From positions 1,888,001-1,952,000 of the forward strand of contig NZ_CP017024.1 in the NCBI RefSeq assembly GCF_014522265.1: a stretch of 64,000 nucleotides of DNA. The letters are read 5' to 3'. Under the pieces are notes generated by a model that saw only the letters and a program-made list of their open reading frames with translations, ran no database searches and had not been told where the DNA came from. The translations under genes and the position numbers were made by a program. This stretch comes from Pseudomonas oryzihabitans. Lineage in GTDB: Bacteria > Pseudomonadota > Gammaproteobacteria > Pseudomonadales > Pseudomonadaceae. This document shows, in pieces, positions 38,860 through 47,266 of the stretch. How positions within the stretch are numbered: the stretch's first letter is position 1; each line of letters starts with the position of its first letter.

Positions 38860-40200
38860 CTACTGCGCCGACTTGGCCACCATGCCGGTGTGTCTCAGGG
38901 TCATCGCCAGAAAGACGATGGCCAGGACGCAGGAGCCGATCAGCAGCATGAAGCCGCCATCCCAGCCGAAGTGGTCCACGGTGTAGCCGACCAGGGCGTT
39001 GGCCGCGACCGAGCCACCCAGGTAGCCGAACAGCCCGGTGAAGCCCGCGGCGGTGCCGGCGGCCTTCTTGGGTACCAGTTCCAGCGCCTGCAGGCCGATC
39101 AGCATCACCGGCCCGTAGATCAGGAAGCCGATGGATACCAGGGCCGCCAGGTCAATGCCGGGATTGCCTTCCGGGTTGAGCCAGTAGACCAGGGTGGCGA
39201 CCAGCACGCCGAGCATGAACACCACCCCGGTGGCGCCGCGGTTGCCGCGGAACAGCTTGTCCGAGAGCCAGCCGCAGAGCAGGGTCCCGGGGATGCCGGC
39301 CCACTCGTAGAAGAAGTAGGCCCAGGAGGTCTTGTCCACCGAGAAGTGCTTGGCTTCCTTGAGATAGGTGGGGGCCCAGTCCAGCACGCCATAGCGCAGC
39401 AGATAGACGAAGACGTTGGCCAGGGCGATGTACCAGAGCAGGCGATTCTTCAGCACGTACTCGACGAAGATCTCCTTGGTGGAGAATTCGCGTTCGTGAC
39501 CTTCGCTGTAGCCCTCGGGGAAGTCCTGTTTCCAGTGTTCCACCGATGGCAGGCCGCAGGACTGCGGGGTGTCGCGCATGGCGATGAAGGCGAAGACCGC
39601 TACCGCCAGGGCCACCACGGCCGGGACATAGAAGGCGGCGTGCCAGTCGTTGAACCAGGCCAGGCCAAGCAGGAACAGCGGGCCGATCAGGCCGCCGCCG
39701 ACGTTGTGGGCGACGTTCCACACCGAGACCACCCCGCCACGCTCCTTCTGCGACCACCAGTGCACCATGGTGCGACCGCTGGGCGGCCAGCCCATGCCCT
39801 GGAACCAGCCGTTGAGGAACAGCAGGACGAACATGATGCTGACACTGGAGGTGGCCCAGGGTGCGAATCCGAACAGCAGCATCACCAGCGCCGACATTAC
39901 CAGCCCGAAGGGCAGGAAGTAGCGCGGATTGGAGCGGTCCGAGACCAGGCCCATGAGGAACTTGGACAGGCCGTAGGCGATGGCCACCGCGGACAGCGCC
40001 ACGCCCAGTTCACCCCGGCTGTAGCCTTGCTCCACCAGGTAGGGCATGGCCAGCGAGAAGTTCTTGCGCAGCAGGTAGTAGCCGGCATAGCCGATAAAGA
40101 TCCCGGCGAAGATCTGCCAGCGGAGACGGCGGTAGACGGGATCGATGCGATCGGCGGGCAGCGGCGTGCGATGGGCCGCAGGGGCGAAGATTCCAAGCAT
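38860..40200 (-). CDS. glpT: Glycerol-3-phosphate:phosphate antiporter GlpT
   Basis: A 446-residue MFS protein of the organophosphate antiporter family with 12 membrane helices. Family sequence: [29 protein letters not shown], with the substrate-phosphate arginine in [47 protein letters not shown]; and LNGWFQ with the second conserved arginine SGRTM. It imports glycerol-3-phosphate (and fosfomycin). No glpQ or glpK is adjacent. A likely GlpR operator lies upstream. Confidence 0.95.
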   Translation of the reverse strand: MLGIFAPAAHRTPLPADRIDPVYRRLRWQIFAGIFIGYAGYYLLRKNFSLAMPYLVEQGYSRGELGVALSAVAIAYGLSKFLMGLVSDRSNPRYFLPFGLVMSALVMLLFGFAPWATSSVSIMFVLLFLNGWFQGMGWPPSGRTMVHWWSQKERGGVVSVWNVAHNVGGGLIGPLFLLGLAWFNDWHAAFYVPAVVALAVAVFAFIAMRDTPQSCGLPSVEHWKQDFPEGYSEGHEREFSTKEIFVEYVLKNRLLWYIALANVFVYLLRYGVLDWAPTYLKEAKHFSVDKTSWAYFFYEWAGIPGTLLCGWLSDKLFRGNRGATGVVFMLGVLVATLVYWLNPEGNPGIDLAALVSIGFLIYGPVMLIGLQALELVPKKAAGTAAGFTGLFGYLGGSVAANALVGYTVDHFGWDGGFMLLIGSCVLAIVFLAMTLRHTGMVAKSAQ

Positions 40201-40229
40201 GGGAGCCTCGGTATTGTTATAGGTATTAA

Positions 40230-40260
40230 TCGAAAGCGAACATTCCAGGTTCGTTTTCGA
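40230..40260 (-). promoter_or_regulatory. Likely GlpR operator upstream of glpT
   Basis: TCGAAAGCGAAC (40230-40241) and GTTCGTTTTCGA (40249-40260) form an inverted repeat with one mismatch and a 7-base spacer, 30 bases before the glpT start. TTCG/CGAA-rich repeats are typical of DeoR-family GlpR sites in Pseudomonas. Confidence 0.6.
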
Positions 40261-40390
40261 ATATTACAATGATATTACAGCCTGCATAGGCTTTTCCGCC
40301 CTATGGCAGCGAGCGCCAGGATTCCCCCTTGATCTGTGCGGGTTGCGCGCCTAGGGTGGCGCGTCTTTGCTGCCGTTTTCACGAGTCGTC

Positions 40391-41416
40391 ATGCCTGCCT
40401 GGAAAGTCCTGTCCTCCCGCGCCCTGAACCTGGCCACCGCCCTGTTCGAACGCTATCCGCGGCTGATCGCCCTGGCCGGCTTCATTTCAGGGATCTGCAG
40501 TTTCCTGCTGGTGGACCGGCAGAAGGGCTTCGCCCCGGTGATGGCGGTGATCATGCTGGCGAGCTGGGTCTGGCTGATGCTGGAAAACGTGCTGCGGGGC
40601 TGGGTCAGCCGGCGCTTCGGCTGGGAATTGCCGCCACCGCTGCTGCGCTACGCCACCCAGTTGATCCACCAGGAGAGCCTGTTCTTCTGCCTGCCGTTCT
40701 TTGCCATCACCACGGCCTGGAACAGCGGCCAGGCGCTGTTCACCGGGCTGATCGGCGCGGCCGCGCTGGTCTCCATCATCGATCCGCTCTACTACAAGGC
40801 CCTGGCGCCGCGACGCTGGGTGTTCCTCAGCTACCACACCCTGACGCTGTTCGCAGTGCTGCTCACCGCCCTGCCGATCATCCTGCACCTGACCACCACC
40901 CAGAGCTACGAACTGGCCCTGGGCGTCGCCGTGCTGCTGTCATTTCCCAGTCTGGCGGTGGCCTTCCGGGTACGCCTGGGCTGGCGCTGGCTGGGATTGC
41001 TGGGTCTGTGCCTGGCCATCGGCGCCTTCGGCTGGCTGGGCCGCGCCTGGGTGCCGCCGGCCACCCTGTGGCTGACCGACATGGGCATGAGCACCAACTT
41101 CGACAGCCTCAAGCGCCAGCCCGGCGATGCGGTGAAGAGCCTGAGCAGTGCCCAGCTGCGCGCCCAGGGGCTCTATGCCTTCACCGCCATCAACGCGCCG
41201 CGCGGCCTGAACGAGCGCATCTACCATGTCTGGCGCCATGCCGGTCAGGAGGTGGATCGGATTCCGCTGGATATCAGCGGCGGTCGCGAAGCCGGTTATC
41301 GCGCCTGGACCCACAAGCAGAACTTCCCCGGCGACGTGACCGGCCGTTGGCAGGTGCAAGTGGTGACGGACGTCGGCCAGGTGATCGGAACCCTCAGGTT
41401 CGAGGTGACCCCTTGA
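40391..41416 (+). CDS. DUF5924/DUF2914 membrane protein
   Basis: A 341-residue protein with about seven hydrophobic helices in residues 1-235, including RYPRLIALAGFISGICSFLL. A C-terminal DUF2914 domain of about 85 residues follows (AFTAINAPRGLNERIYHVWRH, RAWTHKQNFPGDVTGRWQVQVVTDVG). DUF2914 domains look like extracytoplasmic beta folds. No function is established. The ATG at 40391 is used; a TTG at 40367 would add 8 residues. It is divergent from glpT. Confidence 0.85.
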   Translation: MPAWKVLSSRALNLATALFERYPRLIALAGFISGICSFLLVDRQKGFAPVMAVIMLASWVWLMLENVLRGWVSRRFGWELPPPLLRYATQLIHQESLFFCLPFFAITTAWNSGQALFTGLIGAAALVSIIDPLYYKALAPRRWVFLSYHTLTLFAVLLTALPIILHLTTTQSYELALGVAVLLSFPSLAVAFRVRLGWRWLGLLGLCLAIGAFGWLGRAWVPPATLWLTDMGMSTNFDSLKRQPGDAVKSLSSAQLRAQGLYAFTAINAPRGLNERIYHVWRHAGQEVDRIPLDISGGREAGYRAWTHKQNFPGDVTGRWQVQVVTDVGQVIGTLRFEVTP

Positions 41417-41461
41417 ATCCCGCTGGCTATGCTGCAGCCATTCACCTCTAGAGGATTCGCC

Positions 41462-41869
41462 GTGAAAGCCGTCGCTGCCGTTTTGCTGTCCTTCTGCCTG
41501 GCCTTCAATGTCTGGGCGAACGAAGAGAAGAAGGAAGGGGAGGCACCCAAGACCGAATTTTACAACCTGACCCCGGCGCTGGTCGGCAACTATGGCAGCG
41601 GGCCCAAGCTCAAGTACTACAAGGCCGACATCGCCCTGATGATGACCGGCAAGGAAGCCAAGGATAAGGTGGAGTTCCACGAGCCGCTGATCCGCAATCA
41701 GCTGGTGATGCTCTTCGCCCAGCAGACCGACGAAACCCTGGCCGGCGTGGAAGCCCGCGAGAAACTGCGCCAGGAGGCGCTCAAGCAGGTGCAGAGCGTG
41801 CTCACCCAGGAGGAGGGCAAGCCGCTGGTGGAAGACCTGCTGTTCAACAACCTGATCATCCAGCCCTGA
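41462..41869 (+). CDS. FliL-like secreted protein
   Basis: A 135-residue protein with a signal peptide (VKAVAAVLLSFCLAFNVWA). A FliL-like domain follows: EFYNLTPALVGNY, LKYYKADIALMMTG, VEFHEPLIRNQLVMLFAQQ, EAREKLRQEALKQVQSVL. True FliL belongs to the flagellar stator, but no flagellar gene is here, and this copy has a cleavable-looking signal rather than the FliL membrane anchor. GTG start with AGAGGA 6 bases upstream. It probably shares a transcript with the DUF5924 gene. Confidence 0.82.
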   Translation: MKAVAAVLLSFCLAFNVWANEEKKEGEAPKTEFYNLTPALVGNYGSGPKLKYYKADIALMMTGKEAKDKVEFHEPLIRNQLVMLFAQQTDETLAGVEAREKLRQEALKQVQSVLTQEEGKPLVEDLLFNNLIIQP

Positions 41870-41878
41870 GGCCGGCGG

Positions 41879-42334
41879 TCAGCCGCGCGCCGCGGCGACG
41901 ATCGCTGTCCACTCCGCCGGGCTGACCGGCATCACCGAGAGGCGGTTGCCCTTGCGCAGCAGGGCGAAGTCGGCGAGCGCCGGCAACTGGCGCAGGCGCG
42001 GCAGGCTCAGCACCCGCGGAAAGGCCTCGACGAAGGCGACCTGGCGCGCCGTCCAGGGGTTGTTTTCGGCGCTGGCCTTGGGCGCATGGTAGGGGCTTTC
42101 AGGGTCCAGGGCGGTAGGGTCCGCGAAGGCCGCGCCGACGATGCGGCCGATGCCGGCGATGCCGGGTTCGGCGCAACTCGAATGGTGAAAGAAGAACAGT
42201 TCGTCGGATGCCATGGCGCGCAGGAAGTTACGCGCCTGGTAATTGCGCACCCCGTCCCAGCGCGCCTGGCCCAGGCGTTCCAGGTCGGTTAGCGAGAACT
42301 CATCGGGCTCGGATTTCAACAGCCAGCAGGCCAC
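41879..42334 (-). CDS. EVE domain protein (thymocyte nuclear protein 1-like)
   Basis: A 151-residue EVE-domain protein, a PUA-like fold that recognises modified bases in DNA or RNA. It starts ACWLLKSEPDEFSLTDLERL after the initiator, followed by WDGVRNYQARNFLRAM, DELFFFHHSS, GIAGIGRIVG, NPWTARQVAFVEAF and LLRKGNRLSVMP. GTG start preceded by AGGAG at 8 bases; a longer frame lacks support. Convergent with the FliL-like gene, 9 bases apart. Confidence 0.9.
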   Translation of the reverse strand: MACWLLKSEPDEFSLTDLERLGQARWDGVRNYQARNFLRAMASDELFFFHHSSCAEPGIAGIGRIVGAAFADPTALDPESPYHAPKASAENNPWTARQVAFVEAFPRVLSLPRLRQLPALADFALLRKGNRLSVMPVSPAEWTAIVAAARG

Positions 42335-42516
42335 GGTTCGTCTCCTGACGAATGGAGGCTCGGGAGCTTCCAGGAAAGGGTCTGGTCGATTGCAAGGGGC
42401 GACCGCTTGTCGCAGAATGCCGCCCATTCCGGATGTAGTCTGATCGTACGCGCTGAGCATAACAGGGCGACGTCCTGTCCTGCCCAAAGGTGCCAGCAAG
42501 GGGGTGGCCCAGCTCG

Positions 42517-42684
42517 ATGAAACGCAAACCTGATCTGTTATGGGTGCTGGTCCTGATCTTTACCCTGGGCGTGGTCACCACCGGGTACACCCAGAGTTTC
42601 TGGGAACAGCACCAGAGCCAGCAGCAGTACGCCCGCTATGCCAGCGACGTTCAGCCGACGCGGGAAGTCTCTCCCATCCGCTGA
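42517..42684 (+). CDS. Small membrane protein, unknown
   Basis: A 55-residue protein: basic start MKRKPDLLW, one membrane helix (about 7-27, LLWVLVLIFTLGVVTTGYT), then a polar tail rich in Gln (EQHQSQQQYARYASD). I recognise no family beyond small hypothetical proteins next to the 6S RNA/zapA locus in Pseudomonas. Its 3' end overlaps the convergent cyclo-ligase gene by 34 bases. Confidence 0.65.
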   Translation: MKRKPDLLWVLVLIFTLGVVTTGYTQSFWEQHQSQQQYARYASDVQPTREVSPIR

Positions 42685-43286
42685 GCGTACCAGTCGCCAT
42701 CGCTCACCACAGCCGCCATGGGCACGTCCCAGGCTGCCAGTGCCAGTCGCTCCACCTTCTGACATTCATGGGCGCAGCCGATCAGCTGCGGACTGTGCCA
42801 TTGCCGCCGGCGCGCCAGGTAGGCCAGGTTGCGATCATAGAAGCCCTTGCCCATGCCCAGGCGTCCGCCCTGGGGATCAAAGCCCACCAGCGGCATCAGG
42901 ATCAGCTCCAGGGCCCAGGTCGGCCGACCCAGGCGCCGATCCGGGCGCGGCTCGGCGATGCCGAAGTGATTGCGCACCCAGGATTCGCCGCGACCGACCC
43001 GCTGAAAGATCATCGCCGTCCGCGGCCAGCGCGAGAGCACTGGCAGATAGGTGGCCTTGCCGCGGCGCTGGGCTTCTTCGAGCAGTGGACGCGGATCGAT
43101 CTCGCCATCGCTGGGCAGATAGAAGGCGATATGTCGCGCACGGCGAAACAGCGGATGCTGGGCGAGTCGCCGATAGAGCTGGCGGGCGGCCTGGCGTTGC
43201 TGGACAGGGGTAAGGGCGCGACGTCGCTGGCGCAGAAGCTTGCGCAGCGCGGGCCTGCTGAGATCGGGAGAAGGCGGGATGGTCAT
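42651..43286 (-). CDS. ygfA: 5-formyltetrahydrofolate cyclo-ligase
   Basis: A 211-residue enzyme that turns 5-formyl-THF into 5,10-methenyl-THF with ATP. It has RKLLRQRRRAL, IAFYLPSDGEIDPRPLLEEA, YLPVLS, LILMPLVGFDPQGGRLGMGKGFYDR (only part quoted: the GGRLGMGKGFYDR loop binds ATP), and IGCAHECQ. The ATG at 43286 gives the family N-terminus; the frame upstream runs into 6S RNA. The ssrS-ygfA arrangement is conserved and the RNA and mRNA are usually co-transcribed. Confidence 0.93.
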   Translation of the reverse strand: MTIPPSPDLSRPALRKLLRQRRRALTPVQQRQAARQLYRRLAQHPLFRRARHIAFYLPSDGEIDPRPLLEEAQRRGKATYLPVLSRWPRTAMIFQRVGRGESWVRNHFGIAEPRPDRRLGRPTWALELILMPLVGFDPQGGRLGMGKGFYDRNLAYLARRRQWHSPQLIGCAHECQKVERLALAAWDVPMAAVVSDGDWYAQRMGETSRVG

Positions 43287-43297
43287 GGAAAAAAATG

Positions 43298-43474
43298 AGC
43301 TCTCCGGAATGCCGCTGCCGGTGTAGCCCTTGAACCCTTGGTTCAAGGTGGGAGAAGTCGTAGACCTTTAGGCTTTCCGCCGTAGCGGACATGCACACCA
43401 GCCTTACGAGCAACCCCCGGGGTGTTGCTTATCGGCTCGGGGACATGACCGACTGGCGCACACACCAGAGAGTG
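43298..43474 (-). ncRNA. ssrS: 6S RNA
   Basis: The minus strand between zapA and ygfA reads the conserved 6S core: CGCCAGTCGGTCATGTCCCC, GAGCCGATAAGCAACACCCC, and later GGTTCAAGGGCTACACCGGC and AGCGGCATTCCGGAG. The ends pair: CTCTCTGG (43472-43465) with CCGGAGAG (43307-43300). 6S RNA mimics an open promoter and sequesters sigma-70 RNA polymerase. A promoter lies just upstream and a T-run (TTTTTTT near 43290) follows. Ends are approximate to a few bases. Confidence 0.88.
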
Positions 43475-43480
43475 ACCTCC

Positions 43481-43508
43481 AGTATACGCCCCTGAGCCGG
43501 GATGCAAA
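43481..43508 (-). promoter_or_regulatory. 6S RNA promoter
   Basis: On the minus strand TTTGCA (43508-43503), 16 bases, then TATACT (43486-43481). The predicted start is about 7 bases on, at the 5' end of the 6S stem. Confidence 0.65.
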
Positions 43509-43534
43509 CCCCCCTGCCGATCCTCGGCTGGCGG

Positions 43535-43843
43535 TCAGGCAGTGGTGTCCTGTTCGGTGATCAGCGCCCGGTCGACGCGATCCAGCAGGTCGCGGACCCG
43601 CTCGCGAGTGCTGCTGACTTCCAGGCTGACGTCGTCCTGGCGGTGCAGCAGTTCGTGGGTGATGTTGAGGGCGGCCATCACGGCCACGCGGTCGGCGCCG
43701 ATGACCTTGCCGCTGCCGCGGATCTCGCGCATCTTGCCGTCCAGGTAGCGAGCGGTGCTCTCCAGGTTGGCGCGCTCGTCAGCCGGGCAGCTGATGCGAT
43801 ATTCCTTTTCCATTATCTGGACGGTCACGGTCTCGATGCTCAT
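43535..43843 (-). CDS. zapA: Cell division protein ZapA
   Basis: A 102-residue ZapA: N-terminal beta part (VTVQIMEKEYRISCPADERANL) and C-terminal coiled coil (RVAVMAALNITHELLHRQDD...). It binds FtsZ and promotes filament bundling at the Z ring. It overlaps the upstream ZapB-like gene by 4 bases and precedes the 6S RNA, as in other gammaproteobacteria. Confidence 0.95.
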   Translation of the reverse strand: MSIETVTVQIMEKEYRISCPADERANLESTARYLDGKMREIRGSGKVIGADRVAVMAALNITHELLHRQDDVSLEVSSTRERVRDLLDRVDRALITEQDTTA

Positions 43844-44070
43844 GAGTCCTGCTCCAAAGCTTTCAGGCGTAAAATCATCGCTTCGACCTTCGATCTGGCC
43901 AATTCGTTCTTTTCGATCAACTCGGCGCGCTCCTGGCGCCAGTTGCGCTCGCCCTGGCGCAGTTGTCGATTCTGCCGCTGCAATTCCTCAAGACGCAGGA
44001 GCAGGCGCTCCACACGGTCACCGAGGGCTTCCAGATCGGCGTCGAGGGGCGTGTCGCGAGACTCGCGCAT
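43840..44070 (-). CDS. TIGR02449 family coiled-coil protein (ZapB-like)
   Basis: A 76-residue protein that is nearly all coiled coil: LEALGDRVERLLLRLEELQR, then ERAELIEKNELARSK. It matches the small TIGR02449 family found immediately upstream of zapA in Pseudomonas, probably a Z-ring accessory protein by position. The ATG at 44070 fits the family; its TGA overlaps the zapA ATG. Confidence 0.85.
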   Translation of the reverse strand: MRESRDTPLDADLEALGDRVERLLLRLEELQRQNRQLRQGERNWRQERAELIEKNELARSKVEAMILRLKALEQDS

Positions 44071-44168
44071 GAGGGCTACAGCTCCAGAAGGGTGCAACGA
44101 GATTGGCCGCCGGCGGGGTCAGCGCGTAGGATAAGGCTTCATTCTAGCCAGCGCCTCCCCTCGACGCC

Positions 44169-44723
44169 ATGTCCAGCTCAGCATCCGCCTACGCCGCCTT
44201 CTCCACCCTGCTCGCCGAGGCCGCTTTGCCGGTCTCGCCTGCCGAACTCCACGGTCACCTGCTCGGGCGGGTCTGTGGGGGCGCGGGCTTCGACGAGAAC
44301 GACTGGCTGGCCGCGGCCAGCGAGCTGCTCGGTGGCGCGCCGGGCGAGCGTCTGCAGGCGGCACTGTCGGGGCTGCTGGGCATGGTGCAGCAGGAATTCG
44401 CCGGCCAGCAGGTGGCCCTGGTGCTGATGCTGCCGCCGGACGAGGTGCCGCTCGCCGAGCGCACCGCTGCCCTGGGCCAGTGGTGCCAGGGCTTCCTGGC
44501 CGGTTTCGGACTGTCCGGGCGCACCGGCGAGGTCTCGGGCGAGGCGCGCGAGGTGCTCGAGGACCTGGCGGCCATTGCACAGATCCAGGAACCCGCCGAG
44601 GAAGGCGAAGAGGGCGAGAACGACTTCATGGAAGTCACCGAATACCTGCGTGTGGCGCCGCTGCTGCTGTACGGCGAATACGGGCGCGGCCCCCTCCCCG
44701 AACCTGCGCCCGTGGTGCACTGA
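44169..44723 (+). CDS. YecA/UPF0149 family protein
   Basis: A 184-residue helical protein: [44 protein letters not shown] sequence ([15 protein letters not shown]), and [20 protein letters not shown]. Lacks the zinc-binding SEC-C tail seen in YecA of E. coli. Function unknown. It is divergent from the zapA operon and lies 6 bases before pepP, the conserved start of the pepP-ubiH-ubiI operon (ygfB in E. coli). Confidence 0.93.
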   Translation: MSSSASAYAAFSTLLAEAALPVSPAELHGHLLGRVCGGAGFDENDWLAAASELLGGAPGERLQAALSGLLGMVQQEFAGQQVALVLMLPPDEVPLAERTAALGQWCQGFLAGFGLSGRTGEVSGEAREVLEDLAAIAQIQEPAEEGEEGENDFMEVTEYLRVAPLLLYGEYGRGPLPEPAPVVH

Positions 44724-44729
44724 GCGGCC

Positions 44730-46079
44730 ATGCCGCGGATCCACAAGGCCGAATTCGCCCGTCGCCGCCGCGCCCTGATGGCCGAGATCGGCCACGGCGG
44801 CATCGCTTTGCTGCCCGCCGCGCCGGTGTGCTTGCGCAATCGCGACATCGAGCAGCCCTATCGCCAGGACAGCGACTTCCAGTACCTCACCGGTTTTCCC
44901 GAGCCCGAGGCCCTGGCCGTGCTGATTCCCGGCCGGGCCCACGGTGAATACCTGCTGTTCTGCCGCGAACGGGACGCGGAGCTGGAACGCTGGGAGGGCC
45001 GGCGCGCCGGTCAGGAAGGGGCGCTGGCCGACTATGGCGCGGACGATGCCTTTCCCATCGGCGATCTGGACGACATCCTGCCCGGCCTGCTGGAAGGGCG
45101 CGAGCGGGTCTACTACGCCATGGGCGCCCATCCGGAATTCGAGCGGCAACTGCTCAACTGGATCGAACTGATCCGCGCCAAGGCCGACCAGGGCGCCTCG
45201 CCGCCGCGGGAGCTGCTGGCGCTGGATACCCTGCTGCACGACAGCCGGCTGTACAAGTCGGCCGCCGAGGTGCGCCTGCTCAAGGCCGCCGCCGAATTGA
45301 CCTGTGCGGCCCACCTGCGTGCCATGCAGGCCTGCCAACCGGGGCTGCGCGAGTATCACCTGGAGGCCGAGCTGGACTACTGCTTCCGCCAGGGCGGGGC
45401 CCGACTGGCGGCCTATGGCTCCATCGTTGCCGCCGGGGCCAATGCCTGCGTCATGCACTACCAGGCCAACGATGCGCCCCTGCGCGACGGCGACCTGGTG
45501 CTGATCGATGCCGGGTGCGAACTGGAGTGCTATGCCAGCGACGTGACCCGTACCTTTCCGGTCAATGGCCGCTTCTCGCCGGAGCAGCGGCAGCTGTACG
45601 ACATCGTGCTGGCCGCCAACCAGGCCGCCATTGCCTGCGTGGCGCCCGGGCGGCACTGGAACGAACCCCACGAAGCCACGGTCAGGGTGATCACCGAAGG
45701 GCTGTTGGCGCTGGGTCTGCTCCAGGGCGAACTGGACGACCTGATCGAGACGGGCGCCTGTAGGCAGTTCTATATGCACCGTGCTGGTCACTGGCTGGGG
45801 CTGGATGTCCATGACGTCGGCGAATACCGCATCGGCGATCAGTGGCGGATGCTGGAGCCGGGCATGGCGCTGACCGTGGAGCCCGGACTGTATATCTCGG
45901 TGGAGGCCGAGGTGCCGCGCAAATGGCGCGGCCTGGGTATCCGCATCGAGGACGAGGTGCTGGTGACGCGCAGTGGTTGCGAGGTGCTGACCGCCGGCCT
46001 GCCCAAGGCGGCCGCGGAGATCGAAGGCTTGATGGCGGCCGCGCGCGACCGCCGGGAGAACGCTCATGCAACGTCCTGA
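44730..46079 (+). CDS. pepP: Xaa-Pro aminopeptidase P
   Basis: A 449-residue metallopeptidase that removes an N-terminal residue preceding proline. N-terminal creatinase-like domain (RRRRALMAEIG, YRQDSDFQYLTGFPEPEAL) and pita-bread catalytic domain. The two Mn ions are held by the Asp in LIDAGCELECYASDVTRTFP, His in HRAGHWLGLDVHD, Glu in TVEPGLYI and Glu in GIRIEDEVL. It overlaps ubiH by 14 bases. Confidence 0.96.
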   Translation: MPRIHKAEFARRRRALMAEIGHGGIALLPAAPVCLRNRDIEQPYRQDSDFQYLTGFPEPEALAVLIPGRAHGEYLLFCRERDAELERWEGRRAGQEGALADYGADDAFPIGDLDDILPGLLEGRERVYYAMGAHPEFERQLLNWIELIRAKADQGASPPRELLALDTLLHDSRLYKSAAEVRLLKAAAELTCAAHLRAMQACQPGLREYHLEAELDYCFRQGGARLAAYGSIVAAGANACVMHYQANDAPLRDGDLVLIDAGCELECYASDVTRTFPVNGRFSPEQRQLYDIVLAANQAAIACVAPGRHWNEPHEATVRVITEGLLALGLLQGELDDLIETGACRQFYMHRAGHWLGLDVHDVGEYRIGDQWRMLEPGMALTVEPGLYISVEAEVPRKWRGLGIRIEDEVLVTRSGCEVLTAGLPKAAAEIEGLMAAARDRRENAHATS

Positions 46080-47247
46080 TATCGCCATCATCGGTGGCGG
46101 CCTGGTGGGTGCCAGTCTGGCCCTGGCCCTGCAGGCCGGCGCCAAGGCGCGCGGCTGGCGCATCCTGCTGGTGGAGCCCTTCGCCCCCGGCGACACCTAT
46201 CAGCCCAGCTACGATGCCCGCTCCTCGGCGCTGTCCTACGGCTCGCGGCTGATCTACCAGCGCCTTGGCGTCTGGGATGCCCTGGCCGAACACGCCGAGG
46301 CGATCCGCGAGATCCAGGTTTCCGACCAGGGCCGCTTCGGCGTGACCCAGCTGCTCGCCCGCGACGAGAATCTGCCGGCGCTGGGCTATGTGGTGGAGAA
46401 CGCCTGGATCGGCCAGGTGCTCTGGCAGGCGCTGGATCACGAGGTCGTGGAATGGCGCTGCCCGGCCGAGGTGCGCACGCTCACCGCCGTTGCCGATGGC
46501 TATCGCCTGGAGCTGGATGATGGCGACATCCTCGAATGCGGCCTGGCGGTACTGGCCGACGGCGGTCGCTCGGCGCTGCGCGAATCCCTCGGCATCGAGG
46601 TGCGGCGGACGGTCTATGAGCAGACCGCGCTGATTGCCAACGTCTCGACCAATCTGGGTCATGGTGGTCGCGCCTTCGAGCGCTTCACCCCCCACGGCCC
46701 CCTGGCGCTGCTGCCCCTGCCGGGTCAGCGCAGCGCCCTGGTCTGGACCCAGCCGGATGCCGAGGCGTTGCGCCTGCAACAGGCGCCCGACGCCGTCTTT
46801 CTCGCCGAATTGCAGCAGGCGGTGGGCTATCGCCTGGGCAGCTTCACCCAGGTCGGCACCCGCCATGCCTATCCCCTGACCCTGCTGGAAGCCAACGAGC
46901 AGATCCGCCCGCACCTGGTGGTCCTGGGCAATGCCGCCCATAGCCTGCACCCCATCGCCGGCCAGGGCTTCAACCTGTCCCTGCGCGATGTCGACAGCCT
47001 GGCCGAGTGCCTGCTGGAGAGCGCCGCGGCACCCGGCGACTTCGCCGCCCTGCAGGACTACCTGCAGCGCCAGCGCCTGGACCAGCAGCTGACCATCGGC
47101 TTTTCCGATCGCATCACCCGGCTGTTCTCCAACAGCCGGCCCTGGCTCAGTGCCGGACGCAACCTGGGCCTGGTCGGCCTGGAGCTGTGCCCGCCGGCCA
47201 AGAGTGCCTTCGCCCGCCAGGCCATGGGCCTGGGTACCCGTCCCTGA
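46066..47247 (+). CDS. ubiH: 2-octaprenyl-6-methoxyphenol hydroxylase
   Basis: A 393-residue FAD-dependent aromatic hydroxylase of ubiquinone synthesis. It has the GxGxxG loop IIGGGLVGASLALAL, the mid-domain DGGRSALRE and the FAD-ribityl motif LGNAAHSLHPIAGQGFNLSL. The UbiH/UbiI pair of paralogues with pepP upstream is the classic order. Its start overlaps the end of pepP, and ubiI follows 19 bases later. Confidence 0.94.
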   Translation: MQRPDIAIIGGGLVGASLALALQAGAKARGWRILLVEPFAPGDTYQPSYDARSSALSYGSRLIYQRLGVWDALAEHAEAIREIQVSDQGRFGVTQLLARDENLPALGYVVENAWIGQVLWQALDHEVVEWRCPAEVRTLTAVADGYRLELDDGDILECGLAVLADGGRSALRESLGIEVRRTVYEQTALIANVSTNLGHGGRAFERFTPHGPLALLPLPGQRSALVWTQPDAEALRLQQAPDAVFLAELQQAVGYRLGSFTQVGTRHAYPLTLLEANEQIRPHLVVLGNAAHSLHPIAGQGFNLSLRDVDSLAECLLESAAAPGDFAALQDYLQRQRLDQQLTIGFSDRITRLFSNSRPWLSAGRNLGLVGLELCPPAKSAFARQAMGLGTRP

Positions 47248-47266
47248 CCTGCGAGGAGAAACGAGC

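Noticed and set aside
41462-41869. Part of a flagellar operon
   Set aside because: No other flagellar gene is in the window and the membrane anchor of FliL is replaced by a signal peptide.
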